Source: Hemibagrus wyckioides (Eukaryota > Chordata > Actinopteri > Siluriformes > Bagridae). From it: a stretch of DNA of 64,000 nt. Numbering within the stretch: the stretch's first letter is position 1; every line of letters starts with the position of its first letter. Under the pieces are notes generated by a model. The model worked only from the letters and a program-made list of their open reading frames with translations, was not told where the DNA came from and made no database searches. Where the stretch lies: contig NC_080735.1 in assembly GCF_019097595.1 (NCBI RefSeq), positions 17,094,417 through 17,158,416 on the forward strand. The letters are read 5' to 3'. The position numbers and the translations under genes were made by a program. This document shows, piece after piece, positions 46,249 to 57,756 of this stretch.

Positions 46249-46485
46249 GCTGTGTTAATGCAATATACACACACACACACACACACAGACAGACACACAG
46301 GAACGCTGTGTTAATGCAGTGCACGCTGTATTAAAACAGTACATGCAATACACACGCACGCACGTGCATGCTGTCAGGGCGCATACACCACGCTAGCGTA
46401 AGAACACACGTTTGCATGTTGTGTTTATGAAAAGGTTTGGTGTTTATTATTATTATTATTATTATTATTTATTTATTTATTTTTT
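45916..46485. repeat. (TTTC)n, (GA)n, (CT)n(CA)n and (ATT)n microsatellites
   Basis: (TTTC)14 lies at 45916-45975, (GA)14 at 46071-46099, (CT)n(CA)n at 46193-46249, CA tracts at 46267-46295 and (ATT)n at 46444-46481. CpG-rich unique DNA (46001-46045) separates the first two. Confidence 0.93.
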
Positions 46486-47264
46486 GCTCTCGGCTGTGTT
46501 TAATACTTTCCCTGGGTCCAGGCTGAACCTGAGCTCTGTACATATTCATGCTGTAATGAAATAACTGCTGTCGGTCTTTTTGTGGTGAACAGTGCGGATC
46601 GCCTCCCTGCCTTTCAAGTGGCGTTATTACTGAAGGAGCAGAAAGCTTTGGGAAAGTTTTTGGGAAAACATTTTCATAGATGGTTATTTTGATCTTACGA
46701 CGTTCTAGCGTTTTTATTGCACGTGATTATAGATTGTGGTGTCAGGATGCCTGAGAGAGCCAAGTGCGTAGGAGCGTTTCATGTAAGCCTTAACACACAC
46801 ACACACACACACACACACCGAGTCAGAGATTATTACTGGATATTTCAACACCAACAACCTGTAATCTGTCTTTAATAATAATAATTACAAAACACACACA
46901 CAGATGTCTTTAAGAGTGGAGCTGAAAATGGTGCACGTGGATTTGTTGTAACTGCTAAAAGACAGTGTCTGATGCTTTCACTTGAGATTGAGGAGCAAGT
47001 ACAAAAATAACCAAAAATGACTCAGCTGTTTTTCGGTTCAACTCAGGAATTGAGCCTTCACACAGAACTGCTGAAGATTTACAGTGTAAACACACAAGCT
47101 TGTGATGGAGTTTCGTTTTAGTTCTCAGCTTCAGTGATAACAAAATAGTTTAACGATATGTTTTAACGACAAGTTCGCAATTTTTCCTGTCTTTCTTTGG
47201 TCTCACCATTTTATCTCACTTGTTCCAAGCTATTTTACTGCTTCAGAAAGAGTTACAAAGTACT
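46486..47264. other. Unique sequence with (CA)n at 46795-46818
   Basis: No gene is recognised. The 46540-46640 part is repeat-free and could be regulatory, but evidence is thin. Confidence 0.45.
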
Positions 47265-47791
<527 letters not shown>

Positions 47792-48110
47792 TGCAAATGT
47801 GAAACAGGTTTATCCAGCTTCAACTACAGCAAAGATTCAACACCAAGATAAAGACCACAATCAGTATCATGACCAAATAAGGAACATCTTAGAAATATCT
47901 GTGACGAAGGAAAATCTTCATATTACTTAATTTCTTTTTCTTCAAAGGTTCATTAAGGCAAGAGGAGCTGTGGTCTGGGAGGCTAATAGAGCTAGCAACA
48001 GTTTCACATGCCATGCCTCAAACTTTATCGAGTTGTTAAATATATGTAATGTGTACAGCTTAAGCGATGTGATGCCCTTAAAGCAGAGACAAGCTTTATT
48101 TCCTCGTGCT
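47792..48110. other. Unique sequence, nothing recognised
   Basis: Mixed composition; nothing recognised. Confidence 0.5.
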
Positions 48111-48428
48111 TAAAGCTGCAATCTGTATTTTTTTTTAAGCAGTCTGACTATATTATTCTAAATATGCCTTATCAAAACATGCCATGTGATGAGTGTTTAG
48201 TTTCTTCATTTCTGGATTCTGTTTAAAATTTTCTGACCCGGAATTTAGCTCCGCCCCCAGAGTGAACGAAAAGCAGAAGCCGCTTTTCTCTAAAAAAAGC
48301 ACCTCACGTTTATAAAGTGAAGGTCATTTCAGTCGAGAGTTCGACTGTAGTGAAAAGAAAGATTCTAATTGCAGTTCACCGGACAGGCAGCAGGGGGAGC
48401 TGGAGAGCATGACACCACACCTTTAAGT
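48111..48428 (+). mobile_element. Putative MITE-like interspersed element
   Basis: The left end CTTAAAGCTGCAATCTGTAT is weakly mirrored by the right end (minus strand: CTTAAAGGTGTGGTGTC). Near the right end GGCAGCAGGGGGAGCTGGAG resembles a motif I recall from fish dispersed repeats. Part of it (AATTGCAGTTCACCGGACAG) resembles 28420-28440, and the left end resembles AAAGCTGCAGTCTGTAAC at 26837. Family assignment is uncertain. Confidence 0.4.
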
Positions 48429-49689
48429 ATCATTTCAGTTGAAGTGTCTCGAGCCTGAAAACTGTTACTGCACTTAGTCTCCCTTTAAATTAGCATAAAA
48501 CACATAACACATTAAGCCAGCACATGAGTCTGGGCTTGTTGAAATGTTCCTCTTATTTTTGTGTCTAAAAAATAAAGCAGTGGCGCAATACAGGTTGCAT
48601 GTACGCTAGCTCCGCTTAGCATTCTATAATAGACAAGCTACGCTGAGCTGAAGAGTTCACACGGGAAGCAGAAAAAGGCAAGAAGATCAACAAGAAAGCC
48701 CTGAATCTAAAAAAGAAGACAGATTTCTATCCTGAAGAGCAGCAAAAGGGCTTGGATTGTTAAGGCTCGTGGATGGTAGGAGGAGTCAGGTCTTTCTGTT
48801 CGGCGTGAACATCCGGACCCGAAGCGGAGGAGGTAACCGGGGGCCTTTGCTACATTACAGGTGATTACTGAAGTTGATAAGAGGACGTGATGCTTATCGC
48901 TGAACTCAGTTTGGATTACACTTTGCAGCTCTGCAGATCCACTCACCTGTTTTTAAACAGATAATAAAATAAAAATAAATAAAAATAAAAAAGTCAAGGA
49001 CAAAATGGATTTTTTTTTTTTTTTACAAAAATGTACTCCATGTACTCCTAAGAGAGACGGACACACCCACACGCATCTCTTTTCCCTGGCTCTTCTTTAA
49101 AGACGAGCACTTATCCACCGGAGAGTTTCTTTGATAAAACACACACATGTCCCATCATCTGTCCCTTTCCTGCTCCCGCTTTCACCCCCCTCCAGGCATC
49201 CGCAGTGTATTCACGTTCATCTGCTCTCTTGGCTCACTACACAGACTATAATCACACTCGGTAAGTCCGCTGTCTAGTCTTTGTGACTGCTGCTCAATTT
49301 ACTAAAACTATCTCCAGCAGGTTTGAGTTTCAGACCCCGAAAACCACGGGGTTACCGGTTTCGATCCCCAGTCTGCACGTTTCTGGCAGCTCCTCCGCTC
49401 CTTTAGACTGGAGCTAGCGTGTGCTAAGAGTGAGGTTTAAAGCTTTTATGAAAGTTCTGGACAATTCCAACTAATAGTAATGAACAAGGCTTGATGCCTT
49501 ATTCCCATCGCCATGTTCCGGTCCGTATGGATCGTCAACAGAGCTGAAGTCCATCACTGATCGATCCATCCATGTGGGTCAAACTGGACACACTGGGAGA
49601 CCAACAAGATCAGAACTAGTGCTCTATCTCTCTTCCAGGGAACATAACAACAGATCATCCAGGCGTCTTTTGGCTAGTTAAGAGAACTT
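48429..49689. other. Unique sequence, nothing recognised
   Basis: A T-run lies at 49010-49024. A GGTTTCGATCCCC motif near 49350 looks like a SINE B box, but no other SINE module is present. Confidence 0.45.
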
Positions 49690-49995
49690 CGCTTCCTACT
49701 CAGTTCTGAGACACTGCAGGAAGAACCAAAAAGGAGGTTTTTCAGTGGTGTCGTGTTTTTGGTTCCTGAAAGAACCTCTCAGTAATCGGTGCTTAAAAGA
49801 ATCATTTCTCATAAAGTTCTCATAAAGAACCTTTCCATCGTCTAAAGAACCTTTTTCCACTTTTGTGTGGTTTAAAAGTTCCATAGATGTTAAAGCTCCT
49901 TCGTAGAACCGTACACTCCAAAGACAAAGAACCGTTAAGGAACCTTTATTTTGTAAAGAACGTAAACAAGCTTCAAGGGTTCTACGTTTAAGCTC
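49690..49995. repeat. AAAGAACC(T)-type interspersed repeat remnant
   Basis: Multiple AAAGAACCTTT and GTTCT(A/C) motifs occur in direct and inverted orientation (for example near 49766, 49826, 49843, 49926 and 49937), a pattern common in fish dispersed repeats. A 100-codon minus frame across it shows no known domain. Confidence 0.45.
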
Positions 49996-50019
49996 CACTT
50001 TAATTTTCCTCCTGCAGAT

Positions 50020-50180
50020 GTAGTTAGATCATTGGTAATACAGCGGAGATTTAATAACCGACAGCAACGATGAAATGGCGGTGAATTTGAGTTTATAAAC
50101 CTGTCTCTTAATAATTAATGACCGTCATAGTATCGAGGCTGTTACATCATCATTAAGGTGACTAACCAGTGTAGATGTTG
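50020..50180. promoter_or_regulatory. Candidate conserved non-coding block
   Basis: TTAATAATTAATGACCGTCATA and ATCATCATTAAGGTGAC lie within repeat-free DNA. The suggestion rests only on motif content. Confidence 0.22.
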
Positions 50181-51065
50181 CCGTTCCCGAGGGTTTCCCC
50201 ATCATGATTCAGGAAAAATGGCAAAAAAGTAGATAAATCTAGCTCCCTTAAGGAGATCTATATCCTTATAACAACAACAATGACAGTCATAGCTTTGCCT
50301 CAGGTTGCTATAGTAACAAGCCATTCGCAGGGACTTGAATAGCTGTTGTATTCTAATAGACCGATTTTATAAACCCGCTGTATAATGACCATAAATCATT
50401 GATACGGTGTGGTAGTCACATTTAAGATGAAGGAGATCTATGAGACTGGAAGTGTCTAGCTGCTGTAACAGAAATCGATAAAAGGAACCTGTCTCGAGGA
50501 CGTTCTACGATCTTAAATGACACATTATTAAATGACACATTATTATATTATGAAAAGTTGACTGCAGTACATTTATTCACATCATCCATTTTTCCCCCAT
50601 TCACACATTTCTACAGTATATGTTTATTTTCAAACGAAGCTCCAGGATTCATCACGTTTAAATGACCAATGCTAGTAACGTGATGTCTAGCCCAAAGAAA
50701 TAAAAAATATCATTAAAAAGCCACACTTCGAAAACCTAACCCGAAGCTGAAAATCAGACCGCTGACCCTTTAGAGACCTACACGGTGACATTCGCCCAAA
50801 ATGCCAGCTCACGTTTGGTCATTTTCCACCGTGACCTTATAAGCAGAACACATAGCTTATGGCCTCAGGATTGTGGCAAGCGTTTGTGGCTTTGTTAGTC
50901 AGCTGGCCGGCTTTATGTGGTATAACACTGTCCTTTACTTACAGCCCAGCCAAAGGAGAAAATCATCTCCATTTTGTGCCAGCGGATCATGCCTTAAACG
51001 AACCAGCCACCATTTTGGATCCCAGCTCCAGAGAAGCTCCGCCTTCCTGGCTCCTTTTCATCTCT
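50181..51065. other. Unique sequence, nothing recognised
   Basis: Frames of 82 and 106 codons (50859-51193) overlap in different phases and share no recognisable domain. Confidence 0.45.
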
Positions 51066-51206
51066 GCGATTGGTCGGGACATCAGACAGAAGCAATCCTG
51101 TACGTGAGTGCACGTCTGGACTCGTCCGATTGGACGGGACGGATATCGTTCACCGAACCCTCGCCTGGCGTCGGCCAATCGTCCAGCTTCTAGAAGCTTC
51201 CAGAGA
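51066..51206. promoter_or_regulatory. Promoter-like cluster: three CCAAT boxes and a heat-shock element
   Basis: ATTGG (inverted CCAAT) lies at 51069-51073 and 51129-51133, each in a CGATTGG(T/A)CGGGAC context 60 bp apart. A direct CCAAT lies at 51175-51179. At 51187-51205 the pattern CTTCTAGAAGCTTCCAGAG forms an HSF1 site: three perfect alternating nGAAn/nTTCn pentamers plus one imperfect. CCAAT boxes plus an HSE are typical of heat-shock promoters. No heat-shock coding frame is in the window, so the target is unknown. Confidence 0.45.
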
Positions 51207-51852
51207 GCAGACATAGCAGTTGGCACTGTGATGGGGTTTGGACTTCCAGATGAGGAAGGAGGCCTGGTGGTGGTGGTGGGGGGGTTTTGGAGGGTCAGCG
51301 CCCTAGCTAGGGGACACGGGGGGGATTCACGGGATGGCCGAGGTGTGAGGCGTCGGATGAGTCGGGGAAATGCTTATAGCCAAAGTCGTGGGTTAGCATG
51401 AAAGGACACATGCAATATAGTGAGTGAGGACGGAATCAGGGCTAAACAAAAGAGTGCTACCTTTTAGATTAAAAAAATACAAACTTCATTTAGTGTTTCG
51501 TTCTTTTTCTGCAAAATGTGAGCGGTTGATGTTTATTAGTTCGATATATTACGCAACAATAAAGCCAAATTCCACATGCACAGACCTACAATACAAATGA
51601 TATCTGTATTTGCTTGAAGTTTTGTGATGCAAATTGTCTTTGTGTCCCTGTGGAAAAGACTCGAGTGCAATTGGCATTGGCAAGTTTTTTAATAAAGAGG
51701 GCTTAGGAGAAAAACTCTTTGTTTTTGGATCATTATTCACTGATTGATAAAAGGAGGATTAATTCTGACTGTGCAACTCTCTCAGTCTCTTTTATTCCTT
51801 CCTTCTTTTTTAATTATTTGGCCAAGACCCTGCTTTCATTTATCTTCAACAC

Positions 51853-51857
<5 letters not shown>
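51207..51857. other. Unique sequence with GGTGG/GGGG-rich stretch at 51263-51300
   Basis: A 97-codon plus frame (51108-51401) is Gly/Val/Arg-rich, read from a G-rich stretch, and has no recognised domain. The remainder is AT-rich and unrecognised. Confidence 0.45.
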
Positions 51858-51894
<37 letters not shown>

Positions 51895-52265
51895 GCACCT
51901 CATTGGAGATTCCTGGCCCTCTTTTGCTTGGCTTTCTCTCTCATCCTTCATCCGTCCCCTCTCGTCCTCTCCACGATATCGGAAAAAAGCATTTTCAACT
52001 TTTCTCCTCCGTTTTTTCCCCCCCAGGCTATAAAGCTAAAGTAGTCGTAGAGGAGAACGAACAGGAACGGGGAAAGGAAGACGGTGTGAAGCGGCCTAAA
52101 CGAGAACCGTTTTGGCTGAAAATGTGGATGACGTGATGAATATTTATGATGAATCGATAAAATGGTTCACACACACACACACACACACACACCAATCTGT
52201 GGCAACACTTGGTCGCAGCAAATGGAGAACCAGCTGTTGCAGTCTGACCTGAGCATCTGGGGAAA

Positions 52266-52310
<45 letters not shown>

Positions 52311-52664
52311 AAAGAAAGAGTTGCCTTGAACAAAATCTTTGTCTCTACTCGATACACTCTTCAGTACAGAAGAGTGAGATGGAGCTCAGACAGACAGACA
52401 CACACACACACACCTCTGTGTTATAAGCTCCAGTGACCAGCCGTGGTGCCAACACTGGGCAAACTCTGTTGCCCAGGCCTTCTGCCATCCCAGATAGCTC
52501 TGTGTGTATGTGTGTGTGTGTGTGTGAGTGTGTGTGAGTGTGTGTGTGTGTGTGTGAGTGCACACCCAGTGCTCCAGATGCTCGGGAGAAAGGAGATTAG
52601 TACACTGAACACCCAAACAGTCATCATGTCTTGCTTGATGACACACACACACACACACACACAC
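51858..52664. repeat. (CT)n, (CA)n, (GA)n, (GT)n and (CA)n microsatellites
   Basis: (CT)16 lies at 51858-51890, CA at 52167-52191, (GA)20 at 52268-52307, CA at 52396-52412, GT at 52501-52559 and CA at 52640-52664. The spacers are unique and unrecognised. Confidence 0.92.
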
Positions 52665-53104
52665 TTCATGCAAACTCATAGTAGCATACTAAACCTGTGA
52701 ATTAAACCATGAAAATGTTCCTAATCCCCTTCAGTGACAGAAAGCTATCTTACTCCATACACGATTGGCTTCATCCTAATCCTAGTGCAAAAGCCTCATC
52801 TTCTTCCTTCCGTATCATCTCCACCACAGCAGACACCACTACACCAGACCGGACCGGACCGGACCGGACGGAACAGAGGGAGCCAAAACTTTTGGAAATC
52901 TTACTGTCTCGAGTGACCTTGCCACGCATTTTCTCTAGCTGCTACAGTAGGTCATTTCCCTTCTATCCTCCAAAATATTTACTTACAGCTTTAGTCACTA
53001 ACACGTGTAAACTGTCGACGCTTCGTAAAAGTTTAAGAGAAATCAACACATTAAATCACACTGGTTTGTTTTTCAGGAAAAACCCCTGCAAACTTTCCAA
53101 AGAA
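52665..53104. other. Unique sequence with (GGACC)n tract at 52850-52869
   Basis: Four GGACC pentamers lie at 52850-52869. The 135-codon plus frame (52709-53116) is Ser/Leu/Pro-rich and matches no family I know. Confidence 0.45.
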
Positions 53105-53492
53105 CCAGTGAAGTGAATAAGACTGATGATCTCCTCATCATGGCACCTGTTAGTGGGTGACAGCAAGTGAACATTTTGTCATTTTGAGCATCTCCAAAAC
53201 TGCAGCTCTTGTGGGGTGTTCCCGGTCTGCAGTGGTCAGTATCTATCAAAAGTGGTCCAAGGAAGGAACAGTGGTGAACCGGGGACAGGGTCATGGGTGG
53301 TCAAGGCTCATTGATGCATCTGGGGAGTGAAGGCTGGCCCGTGTGATCCGATCCAAACAGACGAGCTACTGTTGCTCAAATTGCTGAAGAAGTTAATGAT
53401 GGTTCTGATAGAAAGGGGTCAGAATACACAGCAAAAAGGGGACCAACACAATATTAGGCAGGTGGTCATAATGTTATGCCTGATCGGCGTAA
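53105..53492 (+). mobile_element. Internally deleted Tc1/mariner-like element (copy B), left TIR lost
   Basis: Same family as 47265-47791 but in the opposite orientation. It starts inside the left subterminal region (GAAGTGAATAAGACTGATGA) and ends with GTGGTCATAATGTTATGCCT then GATCGGCGTA. The transposase fragment runs forward: SISK is lost, but [15 protein letters not shown] is retained, followed by DPIQTDELLLLK-type out-of-frame reading. The catalytic domain is absent, and the internal junction (TCAGAATACACAGC joined to AAAAGG) is nearly the same as in copy A. A shared deletion-derivative ancestor is therefore likely. Confidence 0.85.
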
Positions 53493-53652
53493 AGACATTT
53501 CATAGACGAAGCTTATGATCTAATGTCTTAATTGATCATCACAAAACTAGATGAAGTTTCTCCTGTCACTTTTTTGCCTCTACCAGTGGTAATATAAAAC
53601 CCTTCTAAACACACACACAGCACTTTTGACCAATACACCGGTGGAACAGAAC
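53493..53652. other. Unique spacer
   Basis: Nothing recognised. Confidence 0.5.
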
Positions 53653-54137
53653 TGGACTTATGAGACATTTTCAATCAGTATAATGATTAGTAATGAATGA
53701 TGTTCAGGCTGTGAGTCTGATCTAAAACGAGTCTGTCGGCTTTCAGTGTGCTTTAGTCGTGTGTTTTTCCCTCTGTTGGAGAACCTTACACAGAATTTTA
53801 CTGGTTGAAGAAGAAATCTGAGCTGCTTTTTAGATGAACAAGCACTTGGAGAACATCTCAGAGAGCAGAAACGGGTTTGAGATCAACATTTACTCTGAAG
53901 ATACAAACATTTCTGTGGAAAAAAAACTTTGCTTATTTGGAACTTTTCCATGAATATATCGCCTCTAGTAGGTTAGATAAAACAGAAATACTTACGAAAC
54001 TCTACAAATTCTTAAAGCTCAGAGTGTCTGCTTTCATATCAGCTTCATATTAACCTCCTCTGTGGAGTGAGACGTGATAAAGACACTTGAACATCAACAT
54101 GGACACAACAACAACAGGAGGAGGAAACTCCATTTTT
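53653..54137 (+). repeat. Unclassified dispersed repeat, copy 3
   Basis: The most complete copy of the family also found at 29405-29752 (+) and 35683-36147 (-). Landmarks are TTATGAGACATTTTCAATCA, GAGTCTGATCTAAAACGAGT, GAACCTTACACAGAATTTTA, AGCACTTGGAGAACATCTCA, ATTTACTCTGAAGATACAAA, GTGAGACGTGATAAAGACAC and GAGGAGGAAACTCCATTTTT. No coding frame or obvious terminal inverted repeat is visible. Confidence 0.88.
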
Positions 54138-54249
54138 ATTGTTTTAAGACGCTTTAGTTTGGTAGCGGTTCTGAATATCGTGGTGTCATGGGCTTCAGGA
54201 TATTTCTGTCACATGCCCTGCCTCTAATTCCCCTTCGTTAACTTTCACT

Positions 54250-54650
54250 TATCCTTCAGCTTGAATAAATATGAACACAACCTCACACCCTTTGATCCGC
54301 TAATATCTTTGCTCATTATCGCGGCCCGGGCGCTAGCACCGGCGCTACCAATTAGCCGTAAACACACGGCTATACGTCGCCATCTTCGCTGCAACCGGCC
54401 CACCGTTAGCGCTGGAAGGTTTTTGGAAGCAGCGCAGGCCCCAGGCTTATCTCCACCCGGCACAATGTATGGGGTAAAGGGGGAGAAAAAGATGGCTCAT
54501 TAAGGGAATAAAGCTCTCGGCTGTCGTTAAGGCCCGCTGTAATGTCGCCGGGCTGTTGACTGCATTGTGTGTGACGGCTGCAAACATGCTTCAACCTCAA
54601 TGGGAAAAAAGCAGCATGAATGCAGATGGCAGATTGGTCCAATTGGCAAG
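54250..54650. promoter_or_regulatory. Candidate enhancer-like conserved non-coding block
   Basis: Repeat-free and moderately CpG-rich, with GATGGCTCATTAAGGGAATA, CTACCAATTAGCCG, GGCGCTAGCACCGGCGC, TTGGTCCAATTGGCAAG and GCTGTAATGTCGCC. Short frames on both strands show no recognised domain. The mix of homeodomain-like sites and intact CpGs suggests selection, but only comparison can show it. Confidence 0.35.
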
Positions 54651-54679
54651 AAGTCTGTGAGAAAGTGTGTTAAGCGAGC

Positions 54680-54804
54680 GAGCGTGTGTGTGAGTGTGTG
54701 TGTGAGTGTGTGAGTGTATTGTATGTTCATCTGTACATCACATGTGTCGATTAGAGGAGGACAGAATGCACATGTGTATCATACTGAATGTGTGTGTGTG
54801 TGTA

Positions 54805-54845
<41 letters not shown>

Positions 54846-55096
54846 TGTGAGCACTGGGGGACAACTTGGTCTGTGTGTGTGTGTGTGTGTGTGTGCTAGG
54901 AGGAGGGGGGTAAGACTAGGGTGCTAATTTGGAGGAATTAAAGAGCACGACACAGGGCACTTTGTGGAAGCAGGCTCTGGGTCTAATCTACCCTATGCCT
55001 GATCTCACACTCACACTCACACACACACACACACTCACACACACACAGCTGAGAGTGAGCAGCATGCCACATCACCCCCAGGCAATATGGAAATAC

Positions 55097-55150
<54 letters not shown>
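54680..55150. repeat. (GT)n, (GA)n, (CA)n and (CT)n(CA)n microsatellites
   Basis: GT lies at 54683-54717, GT then GA at 54789-54842, GT at 54872-54895, CA at 55003-55047, and (CT)15(CA)11 at 55100-55150. Confidence 0.92.
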
Positions 55151-55151
<1 letters not shown>

Positions 55152-55621
55152 TTCACTAGGGATATTAACCAAAGTGAGCTACCTCTGTGATTCAGAGGTG
55201 CAAAAATCTGTGGTCTGTTAAACTTCATACATAACCTTGAGCACACACACACACACAAATCCCAAGTTGTCCCCCTGTGCTTTATATATTCGCACATATT
55301 TACATTAATGGGATCATAACTCAACTATTTCATCTCCCGAATCCTTCTTATAAACATGTTAGCGTTTCCATAGCAACAGTGGGAATGAAGTGAATGGATG
55401 GTTTATGGAAGGAGTCTCCAGTGTCAGTAAAGTCTTTTTCCAGCGGCTCACCAGAACAGAGGAGTTTACACTGCGGGGGGTTTCCGTCACATGACAAGAT
55501 CATTTTGATCCCTCTCAGTCTCACACACACACACACACACACATGAGATAGAATTCTGAGTAACGTGACACACACATGCAAATAAAAGACTATATATGGG
55601 ATATGTATACAGACACACACA

Positions 55622-55652
<31 letters not shown>

Positions 55653-55711
55653 TATATGTAGTTTGTATGGAGTGTAGGACTAACACACAGAGCTGCAGTT
55701 GTGTGTTTCTG
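55151..55711. other. Unique sequence with CA tracts at 55240-55257, 55522-55543 and 55612-55652
   Basis: No gene is recognised. Frames of 112-113 codons on the minus strand run through the CA tracts. Confidence 0.6.
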
Positions 55712-55742
<31 letters not shown>

Positions 55743-55948
55743 CCTCTCTCTCTCACTCTCTGACCCTCTCTCTCTCTCTCTCTCTGACCCCCCCTTTCTC
55801 TCTCTCTCTCTCACTCTCTGACCCTCTCTCTCTCTCTCTCTCTCTCCCTCCCTCTCTCTGACCCCCCCCTCTCTCTCTCTCTGACCCTCTCTCTCTCTCT
55901 CTTTCTCTCTCTCTGAACCCCCCCTTCTCTCTCTCACTCTCTGACCCT

Positions 55949-55997
<49 letters not shown>

Positions 55998-55999
55998 TG

Positions 56000-56037
<38 letters not shown>

Positions 56038-56276
56038 CCTCTCTCTGACCCCCCCCTCTCTCTCTCTGACCCTCTCTCTCTCTCTCTTTCTCTCTCTCTG
56101 AACCCCCCCTTCTCTCTCTCACTCTCTGACCCTCAGTCTCTCTCTCTCTCTCTCTCTCTCTCTGCCCCCCCCTTTCTCTCTCTCTCTCTGCCCCTCTCTC
56201 TCTCTCTGACCCTCTCCCTCTCTCTCACTCGCTCTCTCCCTCTCTCTCTCTCTCTCTCTCTTTCGCTCTCTCTCTT
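55712..56276. repeat. CT array with GACCC(CCC) markers and 185-bp higher-order duplication
   Basis: CTCTCT runs are punctuated by GACCCTCTC and GACCCCCCCCTC markers. The marker order around CCTCAGTCTC at 55946 repeats at 56131 (offset 185), covering about 55839-55977 and 56030-56163. Arg/Glu/Ser frames on the minus strand are artefacts. Confidence 0.95.
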
Positions 56277-56330
56277 TTGTTGTTCTCTTTACTGGACACG
56301 TCATTAGTCTACAAGCCGAACATGCCTAAA

Positions 56331-56597
56331 TGTCAATCCTCTCTCTCTCTCTCTCTTTCTCCCACACTATCACTTTCTCTTCTTTTTCTTCTCTCTCTCC
56401 CACACTATCACTTTCTCCTCTTTCTGCTCGCGCCTGCTTTTTCCTCTCCTTAATAACCTCCAAACGCTTCTGGGCAACACAACATCGTTTTTTTTTCCCC
56501 CTGAAGTTACCATGGCATTTTTTTGGCATACAGCAACCTCTCTTGCTAAGGACATAGGGGTTGCCATGGTATTGGTGGGCACCTTATAAAGCAGACT

Positions 56598-56632
<35 letters not shown>
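56331..56632. repeat. CT-rich duplicated segment and (GT)n tract
   Basis: CTCTCTCCCACACTATCACTTTCTC-type sequence occurs twice (near 56357 and 56394). A (GT)16 tract lies at 56602-56632. The unique DNA between them has no recognised gene. Confidence 0.85.
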
Positions 56633-56635
<3 letters not shown>

Positions 56636-56728
56636 AGAATCTGATGCCAGGCCTGCCTCGAGTTGCAGCGTCCCAAAAAAACTAAAGTGTCAATGTTAAC
56701 AGACTGCAAAAGAACATAACGACCAGAC

Positions 56729-57214
56729 TGTCTGTCTCTCTGTCTGTCTGTCTCTCTGTCTCAATTTTAATCTGTCTCGCTGACTTTGTCTGTTGTTCTT
56801 CCTGTCTTTCTTTGTATCCCCTACAGTCTCTGTCTCTCTTTCTGTCTGTCTCTCCAACTTTTTGCCCCCATCTCTGTCTCTCTGTCTGTCTCTCTCCTTT
56901 TCAATCTCTCTGTTTCTGTCTCTCTTTCTCCTTGCCTCTCTACCTGTCTCTCTCTGTTAGTATCTGTCTTGTTCTCTGTCTGTCTCTCTCTTTTTCAATC
57001 TCTCTGTTTCTGTCTCTTTCTCCTTGTCTCTCTTCCTGTCTCTCCCTGTTTGTATATGTCTTGCTCTCTGTCTCTCTCTCTCTGTCTATCTGTCTCTCTC
57101 TGTCTCTCTCTTTTTCAATCTCTCTGTTTCTGTCTCTCTCTCTCCTTGTCTCTCTACCTGTCTCTCCCTGTTTGTATCTGTCTTGCTCTCCGTCTGTCTC
57201 TCCCTTTTTCTCTG

Positions 57215-57250
<36 letters not shown>

Positions 57251-57256
57251 GTCTCC
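56729..57256. repeat. CTGT/CTCT array with TTTTCAATCTCTCTG higher-order unit
   Basis: The marker TCAATCTCTCTGTTTCTGTC occurs at 56901, 56995 and 57115 (spacings 94 and 120). Each is followed by CTCCTTG(C/T)CTCTCT and a GTATCTGTCTTG-like segment. Ser/Leu/Cys frames of up to 196 codons are artefacts. Confidence 0.94.
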
Positions 57257-57321
57257 GTATCTCTCGGTTCTCAGTTTGTCTATAGGTTTAAATATCACAC
57301 GGCTAGACAGAGGATGATTAA

Positions 57322-57325
<4 letters not shown>

Positions 57326-57374
<49 letters not shown>

Positions 57375-57423
57375 GAACTGTGAAAGTGAAAGCTATCCTC
57401 TTTCCTACAGAGCTCTCAGCTCG

Positions 57424-57453
<30 letters not shown>
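57326..57453. repeat. (CA)n and (GT)n facing each other
   Basis: (CA)23 at 57326-57372 and (GT)14 at 57425-57453 lie 52 bp apart and are complementary, so they could form a stem. Confidence 0.94.
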
Positions 57454-57456
<3 letters not shown>

Positions 57457-57661
57457 TTTCTACAGAGTCTCTGGCGCCCTCCTTTGGGTTTTGAGGCACA
57501 TCACATCTGCCCTGAGACTCAATTCTCAGACTGAGGCTTGTGTTAAACCTTCATATAAAATACCAGAGTGTATAATGCAGTAATGGAGCTGGAGTTTAAC
57601 AGATGAAGGATTTCTCATGCTGCGGTCAGTGGGGACTGGACTGAGTGTGGACTGTTCCTGA

Positions 57662-57756
57662 ATAGAAGGATATGTGACTGCCAAAGATTTCTGCACCCCT
57701 GACCATTACACCAATATGTTCTTTAACATCCCCTTCCATATTTATTTATTTCCTTA
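57662..57756 (+). mobile_element. Left part of a fish Tc1-type dispersed element
   Basis: GACTGCCAAAGATTTCTGCA followed by CCCCTGACCATTACACCAAT and ATGT matches, from memory, the left end of an abundant fish element. That element usually starts GGCCAAAAGTATGTGGACACC and continues TGACCATTACACC. The right part of the same element resumes at 58791, after the TTCTC array. Confidence 0.65.

Noticed and set aside
49340..49365. tRNA T-loop-like GGTTTCGATCCCC
   Set aside because: There is no cloverleaf around it and it has an extra T against the B-box consensus; at most it is a SINE relic.
56786..57376. 196-codon plus frame with Cys/Leu/Ser, looking membrane-like
   Set aside because: The residues are a direct reading of CTGT/CTCT repeats, with three frames open.
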